Both the position numbers and the translations under genes were made by a program. Source: Anaerolineae bacterium (GTDB lineage Bacteria; Chloroflexota; Anaerolineae; Aggregatilineales; Aggregatilineaceae). From it: a stretch of DNA of 49,214 bases. Shown piece after piece: positions 25,070 to 33,685 of this stretch. Position 1 is the stretch's first letter. Each line of letters starts with the position of its first letter. The notes below the pieces were generated by a model. That model ran no database searches, was not told where the DNA came from, and saw only the letters and a list, made by a program, of their open reading frames with translations. The DNA lies in assembly GCA_016930015.1 (NCBI GenBank), contig JAFGHR010000043.1, positions 1 to 49,214 on the forward strand, written 5' to 3'.

Positions 25070-25945
25070 TTATTGTGCCAGAATGTACGCGATTATATCG
25101 GCTAACTGCTGTTCGTCGTATGTGTCGCCATACGCCAGCGGCATGATGTTCTGGTAACCTTCAACCACATACGCGCCCGGATCAACTATCGACTCGTGCA
25201 GGTATGCTTCGGCGGATTGTCCCTCAACACGAGTGGCTGCCCGCTCACCCATGCCGGTAAAGGCCGGGCCAACGCCGCCTTCCGCCTTATGACAACCTGC
25301 GCAGTCGCCAGTAAATACTGCTTCACCCGCAGCCGGATCACCCGGCATGCCACCCTCTGCCGCTTCGGGTTCTTCAGTTGGCTCCTCCTCGGCGGGTTCT
25401 TCAGTCGGCTCTTTCTCTGCCGGTTCCTCCGCCATTTCATCCCCGCCACCTTCGGCCAGGATATAAGCCGCCAGCCCGTTGAGTTCAGTTTCGCTGTAAT
25501 CGTCGCCGTAGGTCTTGGGCATGATGTTCTGATAACCCTCGACCACAACCGCGCCGGGATCAACAATCGACTCATGGAGATACGCTTCCGCTGACTGTCC
25601 CTCAACACGAGTCGCTGCCCGCACCGCCATGCCGGTCAAAGCCGGTCCAACACCGTCTTGTGCAGCGTGACAGCCAGCGCAAACTCCCAGGAAAATACGC
25701 TCACCTTGCGCCACGAGGTCAACCTCACCAGCGGCTTCTTCCCCGGCATTTGGCGCGGCATCTGGCAAAGCTTCGGCCACAGCAGCAGCCCCTTCTTGAA
25801 TACTATCGGCCAGGGTTGGTGTCTGGCCGGGGGCCAATGTGGGGATCGGGGTTAAATCTTCTGCCAGATCACCACTGCCGCAGGCGCTCAGCACACCACC
25901 CAGCGCCAGGGCACACATGATCATCGTCCAGGTTCGCTTGGACAC
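25070..25945 (-). CDS. diheme cytochrome c lipoprotein with duplicated domain
   Basis: A 291-residue exported cytochrome. A lipoprotein signal ends in LSAC (Cys22), followed by a flexible Ala/Glu-rich segment, cytochrome c domain 1 (heme site C89-A-G-C92-H93), an acidic Pro/Glu linker (about 170-198), and domain 2 (heme site C215-A-G-C218-H219). The second half of each domain is nearly identical (RAATRVEGQSAEAYLHES, then YQNIMP with the probable Met ligand). At DNA level these copies differ at many synonymous sites, so the protein identity is being kept. The start is GTG at 25945 with GGAGG six bases upstream. As last gene of the ACIII operon it is a likely electron acceptor for the complex, carrying electrons to an oxidase. 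Confidence 0.9.
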   Translation of the reverse strand: MSKRTWTMIMCALALGGVLSACGSGDLAEDLTPIPTLAPGQTPTLADSIQEGAAAVAEALPDAAPNAGEEAAGEVDLVAQGERIFLGVCAGCHAAQDGVGPALTGMAVRAATRVEGQSAEAYLHESIVDPGAVVVEGYQNIMPKTYGDDYSETELNGLAAYILAEGGGDEMAEEPAEKEPTEEPAEEEPTEEPEAAEGGMPGDPAAGEAVFTGDCAGCHKAEGGVGPAFTGMGERAATRVEGQSAEAYLHESIVDPGAYVVEGYQNIMPLAYGDTYDEQQLADIIAYILAQ

Positions 25946-26034
25946 AACAGACCTCCGTTTTTAGTTGGCCGCGTTTTTGTTCAACATACACCTTATCGAA
26001 TACAACAGTCTGTCTGCCCGGCACCATTGTCTGG

Positions 26035-27063
26035 TTATTCGTCCAGGCTGTACACAAAATTAATAACATCCCACGTTTCACCCGCTGTCAGGTTCTTGGC
26101 GATGCCGGGCATACGATTCTTGCCGTTGGTGATCACCAAAAAGATATCGTGCGCCGCCATGGTTTGAATACGATCATCCGTGAGCGCGGGCACTTCGGGG
26201 AAGTACTTGGTCATCAACCCATCACCACCGCCAAGTGAACCGTGACACATCGCGCAGTTGATGTTATATAACACGTCGCCACGCTGGAGCGATTCCGGGC
26301 TGGACGGGATCGGTTCGGTTGCCGGTTGTCCAGCAATAAGCACCGGTCCCTGAACCGGGATCGACCCGGCAGGCACCGCCCGGCGCGGGCCTTCCTGCGC
26401 ATCTACCACGGGTGTATCTTTCATGTTGTTGATCCACGGCAGCCGGATCACGTCGTAGGTGAGCAGCAGCGGAATCAGCAGCGCGATCAACCCGGCAGTG
26501 CTCACCCCGCCCCAGAATAACAAATGCCGGATACCCTGGGAACGATACTCGGCGGCATCCTCGCGCTGCACGGACCGCGCGCCGCTGGCTTCCAGCACCT
26601 TGACCGCCTGATCGAGCATATCACCGCTCACGCGCACCTGAAGCCCGATATAGCCGTCCGTGATGCGCGGATCGTACATCTGGCGCGTCAGGATCGGAAA
26701 ACGGCCCTGGAGCAGAAACGCCACAAACGCGGCCACCATGCTAAACAGGGCCGTTAGCTCAAACACGATGATCGCTGACGGCGGGATCGGAGTTGCCCCC
26801 TGGCCGCCGACCTCAATCGGGTACAATTCTGGCGTAATCGCGGCCACAAACAGGCCCAGCAACAAACCGGCAACAGCGCCGCCCAGCACGAATGGTAGAT
26901 ACCAGGAGCGGGGTGTTTTGCGCCCGAACAGCTTCGACGCATAAGGCAGGCTCGACATGATCGTGATGTTTTTGTCGTCAATACCCAGGTCGCGCAGCCC
27001 GTCAACAGCGTCCGCTGTTGGTGTCACATTATTGAACAAACCGAGCAGCATAAAATCAGCCAT
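26035..27063 (-). CDS. ACIII ActD-ActE fusion: DUF3341 membrane protein with C-terminal cytochrome c
   Basis: A 342-residue fusion of two ACIII subunits. Residues 1-165 match ActD (DUF3341): an N-terminal soluble part, then two membrane helices (about 57-80 and 98-124). A third helix (about 185-210, starting LLFWGGVSTAGL) leads into an ActE-like monoheme cytochrome c domain (about 250-342) with heme motif CAMCH and probable Met ligand in NRMPG. In described ACIII clusters ActD and ActE are usually separate genes and ActE is a lipoprotein; here the extra helix replaces the lipid anchor. GGAGG precedes the ATG; it starts nine bases after actC ends. Confidence 0.88.
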   Translation of the reverse strand: MADFMLLGLFNNVTPTADAVDGLRDLGIDDKNITIMSSLPYASKLFGRKTPRSWYLPFVLGGAVAGLLLGLFVAAITPELYPIEVGGQGATPIPPSAIIVFELTALFSMVAAFVAFLLQGRFPILTRQMYDPRITDGYIGLQVRVSGDMLDQAVKVLEASGARSVQREDAAEYRSQGIRHLLFWGGVSTAGLIALLIPLLLTYDVIRLPWINNMKDTPVVDAQEGPRRAVPAGSIPVQGPVLIAGQPATEPIPSSPESLQRGDVLYNINCAMCHGSLGGGDGLMTKYFPEVPALTDDRIQTMAAHDIFLVITNGKNRMPGIAKNLTAGETWDVINFVYSLDE

Positions 27064-27072
27064 GTCGTCCTC

Positions 27073-28530
27073 CTAGTGCTGTTCCGTGCGGACGGAGAAG
27101 ATCGCACGGCCAAAACGACGCGGTGTATGCATTGCCTGGCCTTCATACACTTCCCACACCGGGATGATGGGAACCAGCCGCGTAAACACCGTATACATCA
27201 GCGCCAGGAAGGCCAGCGCGCCCACCGTGATCACAACCTCCGGCCAGCGCGGGGTATAGTTTACCCAGTTGAACGGCAGTTCATTGCGCGACAGAAACCC
27301 GGCCACAATAATGATGCGTTCCAGGTACATGCCGATCTGGATAAAGATGCAGATCACGAGCATCGCCGGAAGCGAGGTACGCACGCGCCGTGACCATAGT
27401 GTACCCAGCGGCACCACGATGTTGCTGAACAACATCAGGTAAAACAGTGGGGCCAGGTCGCCGGTTAACATACTTTGCAGCGCTTTTTCCATCGGCAGGT
27501 TGCCGTACCAGTTGACGATCCACTCGGTGAAGTAAAAATACACCCACGCCATCGACATCAGCATCAGGAAAATGCCCATCGCGTTAAAGTGTTCCTCGCG
27601 GAAAAAGTAACCCAGTCCCATCATTTTACGGAGGATAATCATCACAATGATCACCGCTGCCACGCCGGAAAACAGCGCGCCCACGATAAAGAATGGCCCA
27701 AAGATCGTGCTGTGCCAGCCGGGTTGAAGCGCCATGGCAAAGTTCCACGACACACCCGTATGCACTGAGAACATAACCGGGATGATGACGAAGCTCAGGA
27801 TATTGGCGATCACTTCCAGGTTATGCCATTCGTGCTCTGTGCCGCGCCAGCCCATCGCCAGGGTGCGGTAGATGCGGCGGTGTAAACCGGACGTATGATC
27901 ACGTGCCATCGCCAGGTCGGGCAGCAGCGCGATAAACATAAACATCGTGCTGCCGATCAGATACGTCGTGATCGCGGTGGCGTCCCAAAACAGCGCCGAC
28001 CGGAAATTGGGCCACAATCCGCGCTGGTTGGGGATGGGGAACATATAAAAGATTTTCCAGAGGCGCCCCACGTGCAGGAAGGGGAACAGACCGGCGGTCG
28101 CCAGGCCAAACAATGTCACGATTTCGGCTGCACGCGCGATGGGGCGCCGGAAGTCCAGCTTCATCATACGCAGCGCGGCGGAAATGAAGGTTCCCGCGTG
28201 GCCGATACCGACAAAATACACCAGGTTCGCGATATACGGCCCCCACATCACCGAGCGGTTAAGACCGGTGATTCCGATGCCGTACTGCATCTGGATGACC
28301 CATGTCACCACAAACGCGAGCGTTATCCCGCCCAGGCCGAGCACCAGCACCCAGAACAACCGGGTCGTCTGCTGCATCCTGGCCAGCACAAGCGCGTTAT
28401 TTTCACTCGGCGGCAGCGCATCCAGCATCAGGTGTTCCTGCCGCTCATGTTCAACCTGTTCGGCCAGTTTTTCGTCTTCGGGGAGCGGTTGTTCCCAGAA
28501 GGGAACACGTTCGGCATTAGTCTCCAACAT
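27073..28530 (-). CDS. actC: ACIII subunit ActC, NrfD/PsrC-like quinol-binding membrane protein
   Basis: A 485-residue integral membrane protein with about ten helices and no cofactor motifs. It belongs to the NrfD/PsrC family and matches ActC of alternative complex III: an N-terminal cytoplasmic stretch with PFWEQPLPE, then helices with GIGITGLNRSVMWGPYIANL and GIGHAGTFISAALRMMKLDF segments typical of the quinol site region. It should oxidise menaquinol and pass electrons to the ActB iron-sulfur chain. Its ATG overlaps the end of actB2 by 14 bases, so the two are translationally coupled. No second NrfD-like gene (ActF) is found in the window. Confidence 0.92.
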   Translation of the reverse strand: MLETNAERVPFWEQPLPEDEKLAEQVEHERQEHLMLDALPPSENNALVLARMQQTTRLFWVLVLGLGGITLAFVVTWVIQMQYGIGITGLNRSVMWGPYIANLVYFVGIGHAGTFISAALRMMKLDFRRPIARAAEIVTLFGLATAGLFPFLHVGRLWKIFYMFPIPNQRGLWPNFRSALFWDATAITTYLIGSTMFMFIALLPDLAMARDHTSGLHRRIYRTLAMGWRGTEHEWHNLEVIANILSFVIIPVMFSVHTGVSWNFAMALQPGWHSTIFGPFFIVGALFSGVAAVIIVMIILRKMMGLGYFFREEHFNAMGIFLMLMSMAWVYFYFTEWIVNWYGNLPMEKALQSMLTGDLAPLFYLMLFSNIVVPLGTLWSRRVRTSLPAMLVICIFIQIGMYLERIIIVAGFLSRNELPFNWVNYTPRWPEVVITVGALAFLALMYTVFTRLVPIIPVWEVYEGQAMHTPRRFGRAIFSVRTEQH

Positions 28531-29224
28531 CGGTTTCTCCCCCTTTCAGGTAATAAACGGCGGGTTCGGTGCCCATGTGTTCTAATAACTTAAACTGGCG
28601 CTCGTTGGGCAGCATGTTGGTGACCCGGCTTTCGTGATCGTACTTGTCACCGAAGACAAGCGCGCCGGATGGACAGACCTGTACACAGGCGGGCTGCACA
28701 TCACCATCTTGCAGTTCACGGTTGTCGGCATTGGCCGTTTCACGGGCGCGGCGGATACGTTGAATACAAAACGTGCATTTTTCCATAACCCCCGCGCTCC
28801 GGTAGGACACGTCGGGATTAAGCTGTTGTTCCAGCGGTGCATCATACTCCGGTGTGCGATAGTTGAAGTAACGCACGCGGTACGGGCAGTTGTTGCCACA
28901 GTAACGCGTGCCGATACAGCGGTTATAAACCTGAACGTTCAGGTTTTCCTGCTCGCTGTGATACGAGGCATACACCGGGCACACCGGCTCGCAGGGGGCG
29001 TTACCGCACTGCTGGCAAAAAACGGGCATGAACCTGGCCTTAACGTCCGGATACTCGCCTTCCCAATAACGCTCGATGCGCATCCAGTGCAAACCGCGCC
29101 CGCGTTTTACCTCGTCTTCACTGGCAACCGGCACGTTATTTTCGGCATGGCAGGCGACCACGCAGGCGTTACAGCCCGTGCATTTGTCGAGATCGACGAT
29201 CATGGTCCATTTGTGTTCTGCCAT
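28517..29224 (-). CDS. actB2: ACIII iron-sulfur subunit ActB2 (4Fe-4S ferredoxin type)
   Basis: A 235-residue protein with four cysteine groups for a chain of iron-sulfur clusters: CTGCNACVVAC (C15, C18, C21, C25), CQQCGNAPCEPVCP, CIGTRYCGNNCPY and CTFCIQR with CVQVCPSGAL. This matches the C-terminal half of ActB in Rhodothermus-type ACIII and the beta subunits of molybdopterin oxidoreductases. It would carry electrons from ActC to the pentaheme ActA. In many bacteria ActB1 and ActB2 are one polypeptide; here they are two genes 45 bases apart. GAGGAG precedes the ATG. Confidence 0.92.
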   Translation of the reverse strand: MAEHKWTMIVDLDKCTGCNACVVACHAENNVPVASEDEVKRGRGLHWMRIERYWEGEYPDVKARFMPVFCQQCGNAPCEPVCPVYASYHSEQENLNVQVYNRCIGTRYCGNNCPYRVRYFNYRTPEYDAPLEQQLNPDVSYRSAGVMEKCTFCIQRIRRARETANADNRELQDGDVQPACVQVCPSGALVFGDKYDHESRVTNMLPNERQFKLLEHMGTEPAVYYLKGGETDVGD

Positions 29225-29269
29225 TATTAAGGCTCCTCACACTAAACTGGTATGTCCTGACGGCGTGAC

Positions 29270-31477
29270 TTAGACAGGATCGTGCACGAATTCTTCCGGT
29301 TCAATCGTGCTCTCGAACAGCGCCAGAGTCTTGTGATCACCTGTGCGCTTGATGCTGACTCGCACCGTAGACCAGGCCAGATAATCGCCGCTGGCGTCGG
29401 TTTGGCTGCCGATGAGTTTGAGCGGGTTGTGCCCGCGTTTTCTGGCATAACGCCCGTAATCCGAGTGCCCCTGCCCCAGTGGGATCGCGACCGTGTCAGG
29501 TCGCACGGCGGGATACACGTACACCGGAACCTTTAGTTCGCCATACGGTGACGTGATCGTGACCACGTCGCCATTCTCGACATCAAGTTCTTTGGCCGTT
29601 TTCGGGTTGATCTCGGCCCATGTCTGCCAGGAAATGGTCGTCATGGGGTCGGGTGTGCCTTGCAGCCAGGGCGAATTCGCACCGCTGCCGTCGCTCAGCG
29701 CCACCGGCATATACAAGTACAGGTGATAAGGATAGTCGTTTTCATCGCCCTGATACTCGGTCGGCGCCACGGCTACCGGCTCGTTTACGGCTGGCGGCGG
29801 CGCAGTTTCCCCAGGTGCGGACTCAGGCCACCAGCCGCCCGTCTGCAAATACCGCGCCCAGCGCACATCAGCGTCTTCACCACCTGCGGCGCCCGCGGGC
29901 AGAGCGGTAATGATTTCTTTCAAGAAGGCGACTTCATCGGTCCAGGGCAGCGCTTGAGCCGCCGCCGGAAACCCCTTCGTCACGGTGAGCAGCACGTCGG
30001 CGGTGGAATGTACGTCGTACAGCGGCGGCACGACCGGCTGCTGGCTGCTGACGGTGGGCAAGCCGCCTACCACCGGCGCCGGGATCACGTATCCCCAGCC
30101 CTCAAGATAGGTCCGGTCAGGCAGCACCAGATCGGCCCAGCGGGTGGTTTCATCGACCATCGGGTTGAAGGATACGATGTAAGACACGTTTTCCAGCGCG
30201 TCGACAAAACCGGTTTCCTGGGGCAGGTCATAGGCGGGATTGGCGCCATGAACCAGCAGCATATAAACATCACCGTTGATCATGCGGTCGATCAGGGTTT
30301 GCGCATCCGCATAGGGTGAGAGCGTCAAACCAACCAGGTCAGCGGCGGGCTGTTCGGATAGCGGCATCAGGCCGCCCAGCATCATGCCACCCGACCCCGC
30401 CACGATGTTGAGCGCTTGCACGGCGGCTATTGCCTCCATACCGTTATTCTGGCCGGTCAGCGCGCTGCCGGGGATCGCGATCGGATGGTCAGCGGTCGCA
30501 AACACACGCGCCAATTTCACCAGTTCCTCAACCGATGTTTCACACGCGGCGGCAGCGCTCTCGACGTCCACGTCACCGGCCAGCGCCTTCGCACGTTCGA
30601 CCCGCTCCGGTGAACCTAATTTTTCCTCGGCGATCAGGGTAACAAGCGCCTGCGCGACCAGCGCATCCGCGCCGGGTAACACCGGCACCCAGCGATCGGC
30701 TACGGCGCCGGTCGTGGACATGCGCGGCTCAAACTGCACCAGGTAACCGCGTTTGCCAAATTCCTGGCTGCGAAACTGGCCGTACTTTATACCGTACCCG
30801 GTCGATGACAGCCACGTGCCCAAAAAGTCCGCCCCGAACGAAAAGATCGCATCGGCGCGGCCCAGGTCATAGGTGGGTAACCCGCCGCGTTCGAACACCG
30901 TTTCGCTGTGATGCGCCAGGGCGTGATAGCCGTGGAAACCGGTGTACAGGTCGTAACGAACCGGTGGGGGTGCCCCTATGGCATCCGTAAAGCGGGTAAA
31001 CAGGTCAACCACATGGCCGGGCGTAGTCCCACCGATCCAGACCGCCACTTTATCGCCTGCAAATTCAAGGCGTTCGACTAACGTGTTGATGCCTTCGTTC
31101 CAGTGAATGGGCTTAAATTTACGCTCGCCGCGTTTTTCTTGCCGAACAGCACCCGTCACGCGGTCCGGGTTATATAACAGGTGCAGCCCAGCCTGGCCGC
31201 GTGCGCACAATTTACCCCGGTTGACCGGGTGATCCGGGCTGCCTTCGATCTTGACCGCGCGCCCGTTCATGACACGCACTACAATGCCGCATCCGGCAGG
31301 ACACAGGCGGCAGGTGCTCGCGTACCAGTTCGCCACGCCAGCCACCTGTTCCTCAGGTGCACGAACATAGGGTTCCAACTCGACCCAGCGCTCATGAGAC
31401 TGGCAGCCAGCCAGGATCACAGTCGCGGTGCCAGCCGCGCCGACTTTGAGGAAGTCACGACGTGAAAAATGTGTCAT
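29270..31477 (-). CDS. actB1: ACIII subunit ActB1, molybdopterin-oxidoreductase-like, Tat-exported
   Basis: A 735-residue protein with a Tat signal (SRRDFLKVGAAG) that also ends in a lipobox-like LAGC (Cys25). It has the fold signature of molybdopterin oxidoreductase catalytic subunits: an N-terminal Cys group (C56, C59, C63, C91 in CRLCPAGC and KLCARGQ), the central domains and a C-terminal dinucleotide-binding domain (VENGDVVTITSPYG). In structurally studied ACIII this part carries no Mo cofactor and serves as a scaffold. Here the four N-terminal cysteines for a 4Fe-4S cluster are kept, which deserves attention. It starts nine bases after actA ends; GGAG precedes the ATG. Confidence 0.92.
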   Translation of the reverse strand: MTHFSRRDFLKVGAAGTATVILAGCQSHERWVELEPYVRAPEEQVAGVANWYASTCRLCPAGCGIVVRVMNGRAVKIEGSPDHPVNRGKLCARGQAGLHLLYNPDRVTGAVRQEKRGERKFKPIHWNEGINTLVERLEFAGDKVAVWIGGTTPGHVVDLFTRFTDAIGAPPPVRYDLYTGFHGYHALAHHSETVFERGGLPTYDLGRADAIFSFGADFLGTWLSSTGYGIKYGQFRSQEFGKRGYLVQFEPRMSTTGAVADRWVPVLPGADALVAQALVTLIAEEKLGSPERVERAKALAGDVDVESAAAACETSVEELVKLARVFATADHPIAIPGSALTGQNNGMEAIAAVQALNIVAGSGGMMLGGLMPLSEQPAADLVGLTLSPYADAQTLIDRMINGDVYMLLVHGANPAYDLPQETGFVDALENVSYIVSFNPMVDETTRWADLVLPDRTYLEGWGYVIPAPVVGGLPTVSSQQPVVPPLYDVHSTADVLLTVTKGFPAAAQALPWTDEVAFLKEIITALPAGAAGGEDADVRWARYLQTGGWWPESAPGETAPPPAVNEPVAVAPTEYQGDENDYPYHLYLYMPVALSDGSGANSPWLQGTPDPMTTISWQTWAEINPKTAKELDVENGDVVTITSPYGELKVPVYVYPAVRPDTVAIPLGQGHSDYGRYARKRGHNPLKLIGSQTDASGDYLAWSTVRVSIKRTGDHKTLALFESTIEPEEFVHDPV

Positions 31478-31486
31478 TGCTCGCTC

Positions 31487-32026
31487 CTAACGATGGCAGA
31501 CCACGCAGTCGTACAGCGCGTCTTTGTTCTTTTGCTCGGCATGACAATCGAGACAGAAGCCCATGTTCATGTTAACAACGGCTTCGGCTTCCTTCATCCT
31601 GGCCACATCGCCATGACACGACCCGCAGTTTACCCCGGCTGTTATATGCGACTGGTGATTAAAATACACGTAGTCGGGCTGGTAGTGCACCCGTTTCCAG
31701 GGGATGGGTTCTTGCCGCTCCCAGTAGCCCGCCAGTTTGACGATCTCGTTTTTTTCTGTGGCAACATGCTGGTGGCACCCCATGCATAACTCGACACTGG
31801 GAATACCGGCGACAGGTGAACGTGTCACGCCGTTATGACAATACTGGCACGGTATACCGTTTTGAGCATGCACCTCGTGATTAAAGGCAATCGGCTGATC
31901 GGTTCTGGCTGTGGTGGTGTCGGATGTAAAAAACAACAAATAGGCTGCCAGCAGCAGCATGGACGCTAAAGCCACCATACCAACAACCAACCGCCGCCCT
32001 GAGAATAAGCCGGTTACAACACGCAT
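31487..32026 (-). CDS. actA: ACIII subunit ActA, membrane-anchored pentaheme cytochrome c
   Basis: A 179-residue protein with an N-terminal membrane helix (about 13-33) and five CxxCH heme sites at C60, C81, C134, C158 and C174 (CQYCH, CMGCH, CGSCH, CLDCH, CVVCH), plus extra histidines (FNHEVHA, FNHQSHIT) that can serve as distal ligands. This is the cytochrome c7-like pattern of ActA, which receives electrons from ActB and passes them to ActE or a soluble cytochrome. The ATG at 32026 is preceded by AGGAG with five-base spacing; an upstream in-frame ATG at 32071 lies before that site. First gene of the ACIII operon. Confidence 0.93.
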   Translation of the reverse strand: MRVVTGLFSGRRLVVGMVALASMLLLAAYLLFFTSDTTTARTDQPIAFNHEVHAQNGIPCQYCHNGVTRSPVAGIPSVELCMGCHQHVATEKNEIVKLAGYWERQEPIPWKRVHYQPDYVYFNHQSHITAGVNCGSCHGDVARMKEAEAVVNMNMGFCLDCHAEQKNKDALYDCVVCHR

Positions 32027-32188
32027 GTGATCTCCTTTCTGCAACAAACGTTCACACCATGTGACGGTCATGAAAAGTGCATTGTTTGCCTGTTTTTTGC
32101 CAGTCCGTGATCGTTTCCACCCATGTAAAGGAGAATTATGTCAAAGCTTAGTTTTTACCTATTGTGGTAATTAACTTGATCAGGTTTT

Positions 32189-32218
32189 ACTATACAAGGA
32201 TTCTGTTTTGGGGCGCAA
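32189..32218 (-). promoter_or_regulatory. weak candidate promoter for the ACIII operon
   Basis: Reading on the minus strand, TTGCGC (32218-32213) and TATAGT (32194-32189) are separated by 18 bases, about 165 bases before the actA start. It is the best match found in the divergent region, but the -35 is poor. Confidence 0.3.
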
Positions 32219-32338
32219 ACCATATGGTCATTGCAGGCAATCACCTATAGTGCTCTTGAAATAACCTTACACGCCATCCGGTATAGGTGTGTTTTACAAA
32301 AGACAAAAACGTTTTGGCGACTTCTCAAATCGGGCCTC

Positions 32339-32366
32339 TTGGAGCCTCTGGGCTTCCTGGTATAAT
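32339..32366 (+). promoter_or_regulatory. promoter of the murA-like operon
   Basis: TTGGAG (32339-32344) and a perfect TATAAT (32361-32366) with 16-base spacing and an extended TGG before the -10. The transcript would start near 32373, about 40 bases before the ATG at 32411. It resembles the rpsP promoter in its -10 context (TATAATCACRCG). Confidence 0.6.
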
Positions 32367-32410
32367 CACGCGCTGGGTGCATCCGATAGGACTTACTGGA
32401 GAAACAACCT

Positions 32411-33685
32411 ATGCACATGGTCATACATGGTGGCCAACCCCTAGAGGGAACCTTTTATCCATCGGGCAACAGCAATTCGGCGCTGCTGCTAACAGCCGCC
32501 GCGCTGCTGACCGATGCGCCGGTTACATTGCAGGATGTGCCAAATACCCTGAGCACAGCCCAGATGTTTAATGCCGCGCGTGCGCTGGGCGCCCAGGTGA
32601 CTCAGGACACCCACACCGTTCACCTCAGTACACCGTCACTTCACACCCGGACGCTGGACCAGGACCTGACCGACAAGTTAGTCGGGGCGGTGCTGTTTTT
32701 AGCGCCGATCCTGGCCCGCCGGAAGTATGCCCGGCTGGAGATTTCGTATCCTATCAGCCGTTTGTTTGCGCACCTGTCGGCACTCCGTGACCTGGGTATT
32801 GATGTGCGTGTCGGCAGCGGTGTGATCGATTTTCACGCCGAGCCGTGGGAACACCGCGATATCATTTTGTTGGAAACCAGCGTAACGGGCACGGCGCTGG
32901 CTTGCATGCTCGCGGCCAGTATGGGCCAGGACACGGTGATCCATAACGCCGCCTCTGAACCACACGTTCAGGACCTTCAGCACATGCTGACCAGCATGGG
33001 CGCTCGCATCGAGGGGATCGGATCGAACCGGGTACACGTGCACGGCGTATACGGAACAAAACAGCTTGGCGGCGCATCGATGCGCCTGTCGCCCGATCAT
33101 GTCGAGATCGCGAGTATCGCCGCGATTGGCGCCATAACACATGGCACGCTGACGATTGAGGGGGTTAAACCTGATCACCTGCGGTTGATCTGCCGGGTAT
33201 TCAAACGCCTGGGAATCGATCTCTACCTGGACGATGATAAGCTATTTCTGCCTGCGCATGACAGCCTGGTTGTGTCACAGCGTGCGGAAGAACTGGATGC
33301 GCCCATCGAAACCATGCCCTGGCCGGGTTTTCCGTCTGACCTGATCGCGATGGCAACGGTGGTTGCCACCCAGGCGCGAGGTACCACGCTGATCCATGAA
33401 AAACTATTTGACAACCGGCTGCTGTTTGTCGATAAACTAACCGCGATGGGCGCTCAAATTGTGTTGTGTGATCCACACCGGGCGCTGGTTGTCGGACCTT
33501 CGACGCTGCGCGGGGAATACCTGGATACACCGGACGTCCGAACGGGGCTGGCGTTGTTGGGAGCGGCCCTGTGTGCCAAAGCCAGCGTTACCATTGACAG
33601 CGCCGAGTTGATCGACCGGACGTTTGAAAACGTCGTGGGTCGATTGGTCGATCTCGGCGCCAGGATAGAGGTCGTACAGTCATGA
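32411..33685 (+). CDS. MurA-like (EPSP synthase fold) protein lacking key catalytic residues
   Basis: A 424-residue protein that aligns with UDP-N-acetylglucosamine enolpyruvyl transferase over its whole length, including VPNTLSTAQM, ENAAxEP-like HNAASEPHVQDL, LSPDHVEIAS, PWPGFPSDLIAMA, FDNRLLFVDKL and the C-terminal DVRTGLALLGAAL. The Asp of FPSD and the Arg of DNRL and DVRT are kept. However, the SGAKNAAL motif reads SGNSNSAL, so the essential Lys (K22 in E. coli) is Ser21, and the loop that carries the catalytic Cys115 (PGGCTIGARP) is collapsed to ISYPISRLFAH. The usual enolpyruvyl transfer is therefore doubtful. It may have another role, or the genome may hold a second, true MurA. It heads an operon with a hydrolase, a Mur ligase and Ddl. 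Confidence 0.82.
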   Translation: MHMVIHGGQPLEGTFYPSGNSNSALLLTAAALLTDAPVTLQDVPNTLSTAQMFNAARALGAQVTQDTHTVHLSTPSLHTRTLDQDLTDKLVGAVLFLAPILARRKYARLEISYPISRLFAHLSALRDLGIDVRVGSGVIDFHAEPWEHRDIILLETSVTGTALACMLAASMGQDTVIHNAASEPHVQDLQHMLTSMGARIEGIGSNRVHVHGVYGTKQLGGASMRLSPDHVEIASIAAIGAITHGTLTIEGVKPDHLRLICRVFKRLGIDLYLDDDKLFLPAHDSLVVSQRAEELDAPIETMPWPGFPSDLIAMATVVATQARGTTLIHEKLFDNRLLFVDKLTAMGAQIVLCDPHRALVVGPSTLRGEYLDTPDVRTGLALLGAALCAKASVTIDSAELIDRTFENVVGRLVDLGARIEVVQS

